Below are positions 1 to 7,195 of a DNA stretch of 64,000 nucleotides, piece after piece. The position numbers and the translations under genes were made by a program. The DNA lies in NCBI GenBank assembly GCA_002591745.1, contig PDLQ01000004.1, positions 1 to 64,000 of the forward strand, in the 5' to 3' direction. The notes under the pieces are model-generated. The model saw only the letters and a list, made by a program, of their open reading frames with translations. It did no database searches and was not told the DNA's origin. Source of the DNA: Lewinellaceae bacterium SD302. GTDB taxonomy: Bacteria; Bacteroidota; Bacteroidia; Chitinophagales; Saprospiraceae. Position 1 is the first letter of the stretch. Each line of letters opens with the position of its first letter.

Positions 1-19
1 CGGTGAACAACTTACGCAA

Positions 20-108
20 CAAGATGATTCATACCGTAATGGCGTGCTTAAGAAATGAGGTTATGTATGATGAAAATTATGCATAAACACTTGCACAAAC
101 CATAGCAA
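20..108 (+). repeat. 89-bp dispersed repeat, copy A
   Basis: This stretch is repeated in inverted orientation at 25243-25331 with about 5 differences in 89 bases (counted by eye). It contains a tiny open frame, ATG AAA ATT ATG CAT AAA, ending in TAG at the right edge, which is also kept in the other copy with two amino-acid changes. Both copies sit just downstream of a gene. I do not recognise the family. It could be a remnant or end of a mobile element, or an RNA element. Confidence 0.85.
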
Positions 109-180
109 TCCAAAAGCCGAAGGCATCCAAAAGCGGAGCGTCTAAAAGGCCAACGGCCGTCTACCAGCGAAGCGTCCACC
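109..180. repeat. mini-hairpin array downstream of luxE-like gene
   Basis: A run of very short palindromic words such as GCCGAAGGC and GGCCAACGGCC, with imperfect AGCGAAGCGT-type words, is separated by A-rich spacers like CTAAAA. A similar array lies at 29970-30080 and a shorter one near 50430. It ends at the stop codon of the minus-strand gene, so it may help terminate or stabilise that transcript. Confidence 0.5.
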
Positions 181-1197
181 TCAGTAGAGCAGATTGCACC
201 CCCGCGTGTCACTGGCATCCATCCGCCCTAGTACCTCGAAGGCCCCGTCCGGGTAGACCCGCCCCAGGTCGTCGGTGGAGATGAAACTTATGGTATCCAG
301 ATTGGCAAGATCGTGGAGATTCAGCGCACCGGTTTTGCTGTCTTTACGCAGGGTTAGCGGATCACTGGTTTCCCGGGTGAAAGCACGCAGGGTAGGGGCT
401 GGCTGGAAAAAACCGTCCCTGGGCGCATAGGCCTGGCTGAGGAGTTCGGTCATGCCATATTCGGAGTGGATGTAATCGGTCTGAAAGGCAGATTTCAGGA
501 CGTCATGTAGTTCCGTTCTGGTCATTTCGCGGCGACGCCCTTTCATCCCTCCGGTTTCCATGATGATACAGCGGCTGAAATGGCCCGGAAATTTGTCGGC
601 CAGATCGAGCAGGGCGAAACTGACACCGATGAGTAGGGGGGCGGGGCCGGTTTCATTTTGCAGACGACTTAGTTTTTTGTGGAGAGTTTTTTGATCATCC
701 AGGAAAAAGCCTGAGTCGGTGTGGTTAGATTGCTTGATGAAATCATCGGCCATAAAGACGAGGCTGCTGCCACTGCGTTCAAGATAACCAGGGAGTAGAG
801 CCAGAATGGGTCGATTAATCAAAGAACCATACTGAGCTTCGAAAGCACGGCGGGCATTTTGGCGGTACCAGGATTCATTGCGTAACAAGTGACGACTGGT
901 CGTTTGCCCGGTGGTGCCACTGCTGGTGAAGGTGCGGACCGGTGACCATTCACCACCGGAACGGAGATCGTATTTTTTGAAAAGCGCGATGGGCAAACAG
1001 GGAATATCCGCCGCCCGGCCGACGTCGAGAGGATTGACGTGCAACAATTTCAGGAATTCAGCGTAAATAGGATTATGGACTGCCTGATATCGAAACACCT
1101 CCAGGCTGAGGGCCGCGAATGTCGTGGCGTCAACGTTTTCGATGCGGGGCAACAGTTCCGGTCTGCTTAGTGATGCGATACTTAAGAAATTTACCAT
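181..1197 (-). CDS. LuxE/acyl-protein synthetase family protein
   Basis: Predicted acyl-activating enzyme of the LuxE family (phenylacetate-CoA ligase/ANL-like fold), about 338 residues. The nucleotide-binding signature TSSGTTG is visible near residue 93, and a later HSEYGMTEL motif fits the adenylate-forming motif. The longer frame begins at 1275, but its first 26 residues are low-complexity and overlap the divergent gene. The ATG at 1197 is preceded on the minus strand by GGGAGA and starts the recognisable domain. No luxCDAB genes are near, so bioluminescence is not implied. Bacteroidota LuxE-like proteins probably activate an acyl group for another pathway (inference). The start codon shares the CATG tetramer with the divergent lipoprotein gene. 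Confidence 0.85.
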   Translation of the reverse strand: MVNFLSIASLSRPELLPRIENVDATTFAALSLEVFRYQAVHNPIYAEFLKLLHVNPLDVGRAADIPCLPIALFKKYDLRSGGEWSPVRTFTSSGTTGQTTSRHLLRNESWYRQNARRAFEAQYGSLINRPILALLPGYLERSGSSLVFMADDFIKQSNHTDSGFFLDDQKTLHKKLSRLQNETGPAPLLIGVSFALLDLADKFPGHFSRCIIMETGGMKGRRREMTRTELHDVLKSAFQTDYIHSEYGMTELLSQAYAPRDGFFQPAPTLRAFTRETSDPLTLRKDSKTGALNLHDLANLDTISFISTDDLGRVYPDGAFEVLGRMDASDTRGCNLLY

Positions 1198-1705
1198 GAA
1201 TAACCGTTCTCCCTTCCTTTGGTTGATGACCGCCGTGCTACTTACCCTGGGTATTGGCTGCACCGAGGCACCCAATTACCCTGACGAGCCCGTGATTACC
1301 TTCGAGGGCTTGAATAAGGGCCGGGTCTTTCAATTCACGAATGGACCGGTCGATAGCCTGATCCTCACCTTTTCTTTTACCGACGGCGACGGCGACCTGA
1401 GCCTCATTGATAGCGATAGTGTCGACATTTTCCTGACGGACAGTCGGCTCCCCACCGTTCCACAAAATTTCCGGTTCCCGCTCATCGATCAGGAGGGAAC
1501 TGGCTCGGGAATAAGCGGGATAACTACGATCACGGTGATCAATACCGGAAATATCTGCTGCATTTTCGAGGGCGAACTGTGTGCTGCTGACGAAGATTAT
1601 CCCGTTGATACCTTTTCATATGATATCCAGATCGTAGATCGCGCCGGAAATCTGAGTAACGTGATCAACACGGGAGTGATCGAGATCGCTTGCCTGGGAG
1701 AGTAG
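1196..1705 (+). CDS. secreted lipoprotein, Ig-like/DGDGD motif, unknown function
   Basis: A 169-residue lipoprotein. The start at 1196 gives a short basic N-terminus, a hydrophobic stretch and the lipobox LGIGC. The mature part has an acidic DGDGDLSL motif and ends in a strand-rich segment with YDIQIVDRAG, typical of small extracytoplasmic Ig-like or cadherin-like domains in Bacteroidota. It contains a CC pair and other cysteines that could be oxidised. It is divergent from the LuxE-like gene, and the two start codons overlap. The Ate1-like gene follows after 78 bases. Function unknown. Confidence 0.8.
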   Translation: MNNRSPFLWLMTAVLLTLGIGCTEAPNYPDEPVITFEGLNKGRVFQFTNGPVDSLILTFSFTDGDGDLSLIDSDSVDIFLTDSRLPTVPQNFRFPLIDQEGTGSGISGITTITVINTGNICCIFEGELCAADEDYPVDTFSYDIQIVDRAGNLSNVINTGVIEIACLGE

Positions 1706-1783
1706 CATTTTTCTTCAACGGCGCTTTTCTTACCTTGCACCCGCAACTTTTAGCCGCGCTCGTTTATTTGTTTTTACCCGACC

Positions 1784-2845
1784 ATGAGTACCCTGATCCG
1801 CCATCTGAATTACTTGTCTCCCGTAGACTTTGACGAGTACCTTCGTCGGGGCTGGCGGACGACCGGCCAGGCCGTTTATAACTGTAATTTCTTGCGAATA
1901 GATTCGGGTGATATGATCTCGGTGTTGCCACTGAGGCTGAATCTAAACGATTATGTCTTTAGCCGCTCCCTGCGTAAACTGCTCCGTCGCAACCTGTCAC
2001 AATTTCGGGTCACTTATGGTCCCGCCCGGCGGATGGACGAAGAGACCTATAAGGTCAACCAGGCCTACCGGCGGATCCAGCCCGATAAGAGTCTGGATAA
2101 TCTGAATTACCACATTACCGGTAATTACAACCGTCGGGTATTGAATACCTGGGAGACCCGGATATACGCAGGCGATGAGCTGGTAGCCTTCAGTTATTTT
2201 GATCTGGGCCAGCGTTCCGTATACGGCAAAGCAGGTATCTACCATCCCGATTACGCCAGCTATAGCCTCGGCATTTTTACGATGGCCCTTGAAATCGAAT
2301 TCTGCCTGCGCCTGAGGATGGAATTTTATTACCCCGGTTACGTTTCCGACGAAGATACTCTCTTCGATTACAAACACCGGCTGGGAAAAATGGACTTTTA
2401 CGACGTTTTCTCACAGTCATGGCTGCCCCACGGTGAGCATCCGGTTTTACAAAGACCCCTAGCCATTATCCATGATAAACTGACCCTGGTTGCTGCTCGG
2501 TTAAACAAATCAGGTGCACTATTGGCGGATCTTTACAGTTACCCTCACCTGGATGCCCGCTATTCCAGCTTCGGCCACAGTGAGTACCTGGATGTGCCGC
2601 TATTTCTGCTTCTGAAGCAAACGGCCGAAACCCGCTACCATATCTTGGTTTACCAGCCGGAGAAAGATAATTACGCGGTATTAAAAGTCCGTGAGTCCCA
2701 GTACGGGATACTGGAAGGTGGTAAAGGAGGGCAAGACGGGCCACGGCGGTTTGCTTACGCCCTCATCATTGAGAAGCTCTTACTGGAACCAATCCCGGAC
2801 CCTGCGGTCATCGTTAGTAGCTACCTTAACTCATACTGTATATAA
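1784..2845 (+). CDS. arginyl-tRNA--protein transferase (Ate1/Bpt)-like protein
   Basis: A 353-residue protein resembling Ate1/Bpt aminoacyl-tRNA protein transferases (GNAT-like fold), which add an amino acid to protein N-termini and mark them for degradation. Seen in the sequence: a GWRTTGQ N-terminal motif, then VAFSYFDLGQ, the SLGIFTMALEIE stretch and the FYYPGYV motif followed by DYKHRLG, matching the order of the Ate1 C-terminal domain. The classical N-terminal CxxC pair of Ate1 is not evident, so substrate choice is uncertain. A TACCTTGC element at about 1731 could serve as the -7 box. The last 20 bases overlap a convergent small membrane-protein frame. Confidence 0.75.
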   Translation: MSTLIRHLNYLSPVDFDEYLRRGWRTTGQAVYNCNFLRIDSGDMISVLPLRLNLNDYVFSRSLRKLLRRNLSQFRVTYGPARRMDEETYKVNQAYRRIQPDKSLDNLNYHITGNYNRRVLNTWETRIYAGDELVAFSYFDLGQRSVYGKAGIYHPDYASYSLGIFTMALEIEFCLRLRMEFYYPGYVSDEDTLFDYKHRLGKMDFYDVFSQSWLPHGEHPVLQRPLAIIHDKLTLVAARLNKSGALLADLYSYPHLDARYSSFGHSEYLDVPLFLLLKQTAETRYHILVYQPEKDNYAVLKVRESQYGILEGGKGGQDGPRRFAYALIIEKLLLEPIPDPAVIVSSYLNSYCI

Positions 2846-2957
2846 AGTAGAGTAGCGCCAATAAGACCAGAGTAACGGTACCCGCCACGGTCAGGAATTT
2901 ACGGGTGCCTTTACGATCACTTTCGTTTACCTTTTTCTTTCTGGACACTTTAGCCAT
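2826..2957 (-). CDS. 43-residue basic single-pass membrane peptide
   Basis: A short minus-strand frame of 43 codons starts with ATG at 2957 and ends with TAA at 2826. Its N-terminus is very basic (MAKVSRKKK, later RKGTRK), followed by one hydrophobic helix of about 20 residues (LTVAGTVTLVLLALLYFIY) and a three-residue tail. This is the composition of a genuine small membrane protein with the N-terminus inside. It is divergent from fabI, with a 117-base shared upstream region, and overlaps the 3' end of the Ate1-like gene by 20 bases. Function unknown. Confidence 0.6.
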   Translation of the reverse strand: MAKVSRKKKVNESDRKGTRKFLTVAGTVTLVLLALLYFIYSMS

Positions 2958-3002
2958 GGTGTAGAGCAATTTTAATCTCCAATTTATAAAGTTTTCACCA
3001 AA

Positions 3003-3036
3003 TCACATTAGAAAGCGTATTCGCTTTCTAATGTGA
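3003..3036. promoter_or_regulatory. 15-bp-arm palindrome upstream of fabI
   Basis: A perfect inverted repeat with arms TCACATTAGAAAGCG and CGCTTTCTAATGTGA is separated by TATT. It ends about 9 bases before the probable fabI -7 element at 3045-3052, so it covers the -33 zone. There is no T run, so it looks like an operator for a dimeric regulator rather than a terminator (inference). Confidence 0.6.
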
Positions 3037-3044
3037 ATATGCAT

Positions 3045-3052
3045 TACCTTCG
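3045..3052 (+). promoter_or_regulatory. fabI promoter -7 element (TACCTTCG)
   Basis: TACCTTCG differs by one base from the Bacteroidota -7 consensus TAnnTTTG and stands 22 bases before the fabI start codon. Confidence 0.5.
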
Positions 3053-3074
3053 CGACAAAGAATATTGAACTGAT

Positions 3075-3896
3075 ATGCAAGGACAAATCCTCGCCGGAAA
3101 ACGCGGCGTTATCTCCGGAGCCCTCGACCCTGATTCCATCGCCTGGAAAATCGCCGAGCAGTGCGTTGCCCAGGGTGCTAAGATCACGTTGACCAATGCC
3201 CCCGTGGCCTTGCGCTTCGGCCAACTCAAGGAACTCGGCGAACAACTGAATGCCGAAGTTATTCCCGCCGATGCCACCAGTCTCGAAGACATGGAGAATC
3301 TCTTCACCAAGTCTCAGGAAGTACTGGGCGGAAAGCTCGATTTTGTCCTCCACAGTATCGGCATGTCGCTCAATGTGCGGAAGGGCAAAGAGTATACCAA
3401 CCTCAAGCACGACTGGATGCAGAAAACTTTCGACATCAGTGCGATCAGTTTTCATAAGATGATGCAGGTGCTCTACAACGGTGACTATATGTCCGACTGG
3501 GGCAGCATCCTGGGACTTACCTACATCGCTGCTCAGCGGACTTTCCCCGACTATAGCGAAATGGCCGAGTCCAAGGCGTTGCTGGAAAGTTTCGCCCGTA
3601 GCTTTGGCTACCACTTCGGGGTCAAGAACCACGTGCGCGTCAACACCATTAGCCAATCACCAACCATGACCACGGCCGGTAAAGGCGTAAAAGGGTTCAC
3701 AGAATTTTTCGGCTATGCAGACAAGATGTCGCCCCTCGGAAATGCTCCTGCCGACGCCTGCGCTCAGTACGCTGTTTCCTTGTTCAGTGACTTGACGCGT
3801 TACGTGACTATGCAGAATCTCTACCACGACGGCGGCTTCAGCAACATGGGTATGAGCCCGGCTTTGCTGGAGGATAATGATGCGTCCGATAGTTAA
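3075..3896 (+). CDS. fabI: enoyl-[acyl-carrier-protein] reductase (NADH) FabI
   Basis: A 273-residue FabI that reduces trans-2-enoyl-ACP in the last step of each fatty-acid elongation cycle, in the cytoplasm. The divergent SDR nucleotide-binding segment (GKRGVISGALDPDSIAWKIA) is at the N-terminus, HSIGM is near residue 93, and the catalytic Y-x6-K is in DYSEMAESK. The motif SQSPTMTTAGKG replaces the proteobacterial SAGPIRTLA, as is usual for Bacteroidota FabI. The length is normal. It is a single-gene unit with a 15-bp-arm palindrome over its promoter, suggesting repressor control. The spacer after it carries two divergent copies of the CAAAGTAGCA repeat. Confidence 0.95.
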   Translation: MQGQILAGKRGVISGALDPDSIAWKIAEQCVAQGAKITLTNAPVALRFGQLKELGEQLNAEVIPADATSLEDMENLFTKSQEVLGGKLDFVLHSIGMSLNVRKGKEYTNLKHDWMQKTFDISAISFHKMMQVLYNGDYMSDWGSILGLTYIAAQRTFPDYSEMAESKALLESFARSFGYHFGVKNHVRVNTISQSPTMTTAGKGVKGFTEFFGYADKMSPLGNAPADACAQYAVSLFSDLTRYVTMQNLYHDGGFSNMGMSPALLEDNDASDS

Positions 3897-3925
3897 AATA
3901 GACCGTCTTTCAGACTATTTACCAT

Positions 3926-3968
3926 TGCTACTTTGTTAGTCAAAAAGAATATTGGCTTCAAAGTAGCA
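3926..3968. repeat. divergent pair of the CAAAGTAGCA repeat
   Basis: TGCTACTTTGTTAGTCA starts at 3926, and TTGGCTTCAAAGTAGCA ends at 3968. The two copies point away from each other with 23 bases between the 10-mer cores. Both match the extended consensus TTGRCT(N1-2)CAAAGTAGCA. Confidence 0.9.
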
Positions 3969-4005
3969 GTGTTCTAAACGGAACTGAACGCTTTGTGAAG
4001 AATCC

Positions 4006-4091
4006 AGGGTCGAGGACCTCTGGTCGGAGGTAGTCGTTAGAGGTCTCAACGTGATACGCGGGCCAGAGGTCTTCGATTCCGAGCTTCACTT
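4006..4091. repeat. palindromic GGGTCGAGGACCTC repeat
   Basis: An imperfect inverted repeat: GGGTCGAGGACCTCTGGTC on the left is answered by GGCCAGAGGTCTTCGA on the right. The same words occur at 9672-9760, 47702-47862 and 55293-55375, always in spacers next to a CAAAGTAGCA copy. Confidence 0.75.
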
Positions 4092-4125
4092 CTGATGCTG
4101 CCAGAGCGGAAATGTCAAATATTGA

Positions 4126-6111
4126 ATGTTGAATCAGGATTGTTCAATTCTACGCTACTTGCTACTGCTGAGCTTTTTACTGAGCCTTGGCACGGCCCCT
4201 TCCGCTCAGGTTCTCGACCCTGCGGACGCCGGCGTATTGGATCCCGATGATCCTGACTTCGACCCCGACCAAGATCGCCGCCGCCAGCCCCAGGAACAGC
4301 GTCAAGTAGAGTTGGATACTTTCGGGGTTTTCGCCTTCCAGGTCAGTAATCCTAACGAGGAAACAGCTTTCCGGGATTCATTGCTAGACGACTTTCAGGC
4401 TTACGACGAAAGCCGCAAGGTCCCCTTCGATTACGGGACTACCGGTATTGTAGGTGGAGCGGCCTATCCGTTGCTGTACCGCCCCCGCGAAAGGCTGGGA
4501 CTGGACCTGGGCCTTCATCAGTTCGATCTTTACCAGCGCACCGGAAGGACAATGAGTTTTTACCGCCAGCAACGTCCCTACACCAACCTTAAATTCGTAG
4601 AAGGCAGCGAGCAGCGTGACATCATCGTAGGCGCCCAGTTTAGTCGCAACTTTGCCGACGGAGTCAACTTCGTGATGGATTATCACCGGATCAGTCAGCG
4701 GGGGCAGTCAGATCAGTACCCGAACCAGAACCTGCGGAATACCCACGTTAACACGGGTTTTTGGATAGATCACAAAAAGGGGAAATACGACGCTTTCCTG
4801 AGCTTTGCTGCTAACACTTACGAGCAAAATCAGAACGGTGGCCTGTCGGCCTTGCCTAATGTGGGGGGCGATTTCGATACCCCGCTTTCCGCCGAAGTTT
4901 ACCTGGAGGACGGTTTTCTCCGCCAGGCCCATCGCCAGTGGATGATCACCCAGTATCTGCAATTCGGAGGGCGCACGGATTCACTGGGCCGCACCGGCAG
5001 GGCCTACACTCTATCCCACGAGTTTGAGTTGAACAACTTCTACAACCGCCTCACGGTGCCTTTCAACGAAAACGATACGCTGTTTCAGGAGCAGCGCTTT
5101 CCTAATCTGAGTACCGACATCCGCGGCCAACGCAGCGTTTTCGACAACCGAACCATCCAGAACGCCGTCCGTCTCAGTACTTTCCGGCGGGGCAAGAGTG
5201 GCGATCGGGCTACCGTACAAAAAGATGTTTTGGAGTTGGGGCTGATCCACCAAATTCACCGCCTGCGCCAGGAGCCGGGTGATTCCACGATCAATAACCT
5301 GATGGCCACTGCCCGCGTCGGCTTTCGACCAAGCGACCGTTTCCGGGTAGTAGCCGACGGTCGGCTTAACCTGGCCGATCAGCTCGGTGATTTCCAGGTC
5401 AAAGCCGCCGGCCAACTGGACCTGGAACGTTTTGGTAAACTGGAACTGGATTTCTTCACTCAGCTCTCGGAGCCGACGGTGATCGATCAAGTGTATAACC
5501 TCACCGAACTGCCGCTCTACCGGAATGACTTCGATAAAGTACTGGAAACCCGGCTCGCCGGAGCCATTACGCTACCGGTCGTAAACATTCGTACGGGGCT
5601 GGCTTACAACCTGATCACTAATTACATTTACCGGGATACTTCAGGCTTACCCCAGCAGATTGGCGCGGTACAGAATATTCTACAGCTCACGGCAGAGAAG
5701 AATATCAAGATCGGTGTGCTTAACATCAACAACCGTATGAGTTTTCAATTGGCCGACCGCGACGAAATTCGCCTACCCAAGTTTATGGGCGAGCACAGCA
5801 TTTTCTACGGTGGCAAATGGTTCGGCGTACTCAACGTACAGTTTGGCGTGGATCTGCGCTACTTCGATGGTTTCAGACCCTATTACTACAATCCGGTTGT
5901 GCAGCAATTCCAACTTCAGGACGATCAGCAGACGGATTTTTTCCTCCAGGCTGATGCTTTCTTCAGTATGCGGGTTACTCGTTTCCGCTTCTTTTACAAA
6001 TGGGAGCAGGTCAACCAACTCTGGAGCGATGATCTGCTTTACCTGGTGGCGGATAACCCGTTTCCCGACCTGGCCGGGCGGCTGGGCATCAGCTGGCGGT
6101 TAATTGATTAG
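4126..6111 (+). CDS. putative outer-membrane porin (Porin_10-like)
   Basis: A 661-residue secreted outer-membrane protein. The signal peptide ends near APSAQ at about residue 27. A low-complexity acidic stretch rich in DPDD and Q/R follows, then a long beta-strand-rich region with alternating aromatic and polar residues. It closes with NPFPDLAGRLGISWRLID, a typical barrel end. Size and layout match the Bacteroidota putative porin family (Porin_10). Substrate unknown. It is convergent with the following lipoprotein gene, the two stop codons overlapping in TTAG at 6108-6111. Confidence 0.8.
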   Translation: MLNQDCSILRYLLLLSFLLSLGTAPSAQVLDPADAGVLDPDDPDFDPDQDRRRQPQEQRQVELDTFGVFAFQVSNPNEETAFRDSLLDDFQAYDESRKVPFDYGTTGIVGGAAYPLLYRPRERLGLDLGLHQFDLYQRTGRTMSFYRQQRPYTNLKFVEGSEQRDIIVGAQFSRNFADGVNFVMDYHRISQRGQSDQYPNQNLRNTHVNTGFWIDHKKGKYDAFLSFAANTYEQNQNGGLSALPNVGGDFDTPLSAEVYLEDGFLRQAHRQWMITQYLQFGGRTDSLGRTGRAYTLSHEFELNNFYNRLTVPFNENDTLFQEQRFPNLSTDIRGQRSVFDNRTIQNAVRLSTFRRGKSGDRATVQKDVLELGLIHQIHRLRQEPGDSTINNLMATARVGFRPSDRFRVVADGRLNLADQLGDFQVKAAGQLDLERFGKLELDFFTQLSEPTVIDQVYNLTELPLYRNDFDKVLETRLAGAITLPVVNIRTGLAYNLITNYIYRDTSGLPQQIGAVQNILQLTAEKNIKIGVLNINNRMSFQLADRDEIRLPKFMGEHSIFYGGKWFGVLNVQFGVDLRYFDGFRPYYYNPVVQQFQLQDDQQTDFFLQADAFFSMRVTRFRFFYKWEQVNQLWSDDLLYLVADNPFPDLAGRLGISWRLID

Positions 6112-7070
6112 TTCTGCAAGCCTAATTTTTCTCTCAGTACCCGATCTTCGTTTCCATGCTGCCCCCAGTAAGGGCTTTTGATGTGGTGGGTACGTGTTGC
6201 AGTAGTCGTCAAACCGCTTCCGTCCGCTTCCTTCCAGGCCAGGATGGCGTGGGGGAAATCTTTTTGAAAGGTGATCTCCAGACTTCGGTCGATACTTTGG
6301 TATTCGATGCGGTAGCGTTGCAGCGGCTGATCGCCGAAAATCGGGTCGCTGTGATCGGATAAGGTAGCAGTAGCCGTTTCGGCGCGGTGTGGCAAGTGTT
6401 TGAAGCGGAGGAACATGGCGCCGGGAATTATTGACATTTCGCCAGTCGGAAGTGCTTGCGGATTTAGTCGGACGGTAGTCCAGATACCGTCTTCGAGCTG
6501 AGTGCCCGGCAACTCGAAGGTTTGGTCGCCTTCGGCCATGAAATAGGATCGAAGCATCCCGTCGTAGCGACCATTGCGATAGTTGAGCTGATCGTAGGTA
6601 TGACCACACCATTCCTGGGAGCTGGTGGCGGTCTTCAAAGTAGCAACGTTGTAGTTGACCGGACTGAAGACCGAAGTCATCATGGAGTATGGGTAGATTC
6701 CGGTGATGAATTTGCGGGTGGCATTGAGCTTCAGGATGGATTGCACTTTGTCACGGGAACCACCTTCGAACTTCACCTGCTTGTCGGTCAGAAAATCTTC
6801 GGTCACGAAGATCATGACAGCATCCCCCGAGTGTAGCTCGCCGTAGCGGGATTGAGAAAGTTCGTAGCGATTGATCTCCGCCTCACCGGCATACCAGTAA
6901 TCATTAAAGCCCTTGGGGAGGGCAGGGGACTCCACGCCCTCAAACGGGTCAACCTGGCTAACGGAAACCGTAGCCTGTTCCGCATTCTGCCGGCTGACGG
7001 ATTCGGAACAACCACTGGCAAATATTAGACAGGAAACGAAGAGAACGGATACGAGCAGTTTAAGCGGCAT
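6108..7070 (-). CDS. conserved Bacteroidota lipoprotein, often misnamed septum inhibitor Maf
   Basis: A 320-residue lipoprotein. The start at 7070 gives a compact signal peptide with lipobox FASGC; the longer frame from 7100 only adds ten residues. Motifs NDYWYAGEAEINRYELSQSR, VFVTEDFL-like and SSQEWCGHTYDQLN are characteristic of a Bacteroidota lipoprotein family that databases often label septum formation inhibitor Maf (from memory). Nothing here resembles the real Maf nucleotide pyrophosphatase fold. It lies downstream of the TonB receptor gene on the same strand, with a strong hairpin between them. One CAAAGTAGCA copy lies in the coding region at 6636. Confidence 0.75.
   Translation of the reverse strand: MPLKLLVSVLFVSCLIFASGCSESVSRQNAEQATVSVSQVDPFEGVESPALPKGFNDYWYAGEAEINRYELSQSRYGELHSGDAVMIFVTEDFLTDKQVKFEGGSRDKVQSILKLNATRKFITGIYPYSMMTSVFSPVNYNVATLKTATSSQEWCGHTYDQLNYRNGRYDGMLRSYFMAEGDQTFELPGTQLEDGIWTTVRLNPQALPTGEMSIIPGAMFLRFKHLPHRAETATATLSDHSDPIFGDQPLQRYRIEYQSIDRSLEITFQKDFPHAILAWKEADGSGLTTTATRTHHIKSPYWGQHGNEDRVLREKLGLQN
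6636..6645 (-). repeat. CAAAGTAGCA repeat inside lipoprotein gene
   Basis: The sense strand of the gene reads GCTACTTTGAAGAC, encoding ATLKT. Exact 10-mer within coding sequence. Confidence 0.85.
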
Positions 7071-7138
7071 AGTAGAATGAATTGGTGATTTTTTAACCAA
7101 TATCCGAGCCGATAGTTTTAGGGGAGAGATCCGGCCAG

Positions 7139-7186
7139 CGACCTCCCGGTCGCTCTAGAATACATGTCAGAGCGACCGGGAGGTCG
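7139..7186. terminator. strong hairpin after TonB receptor gene
   Basis: A perfect 18-bp inverted repeat (CGACCTCCCGGTCGCTCT, 12-base loop, complementary arm) starts 10 bases past the receptor stop codon. No T run follows, so it could be a transcript 3' stabiliser or a member of the palindromic repeat family rather than a classical terminator. Confidence 0.6.
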
Positions 7187-7195
7187 TTAGCCATA

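Noticed and set aside
181-1197. Bioluminescence (lux) operon
   Set aside because: Only a LuxE-like gene is present; no luciferase or reductase genes are near, and LuxE-like proteins are common in non-luminous Bacteroidota.
3075-3896. FabI with a defective active site
   Set aside because: The E before S-K in DYSEMAESK looks odd against E. coli, but Y-x6-K is intact and the sequence matches the usual Bacteroidota form.
6108-7070. Septum formation inhibitor Maf
   Set aside because: The name is attached to this lipoprotein family in some databases, but the sequence has a lipobox and no Maf motifs.
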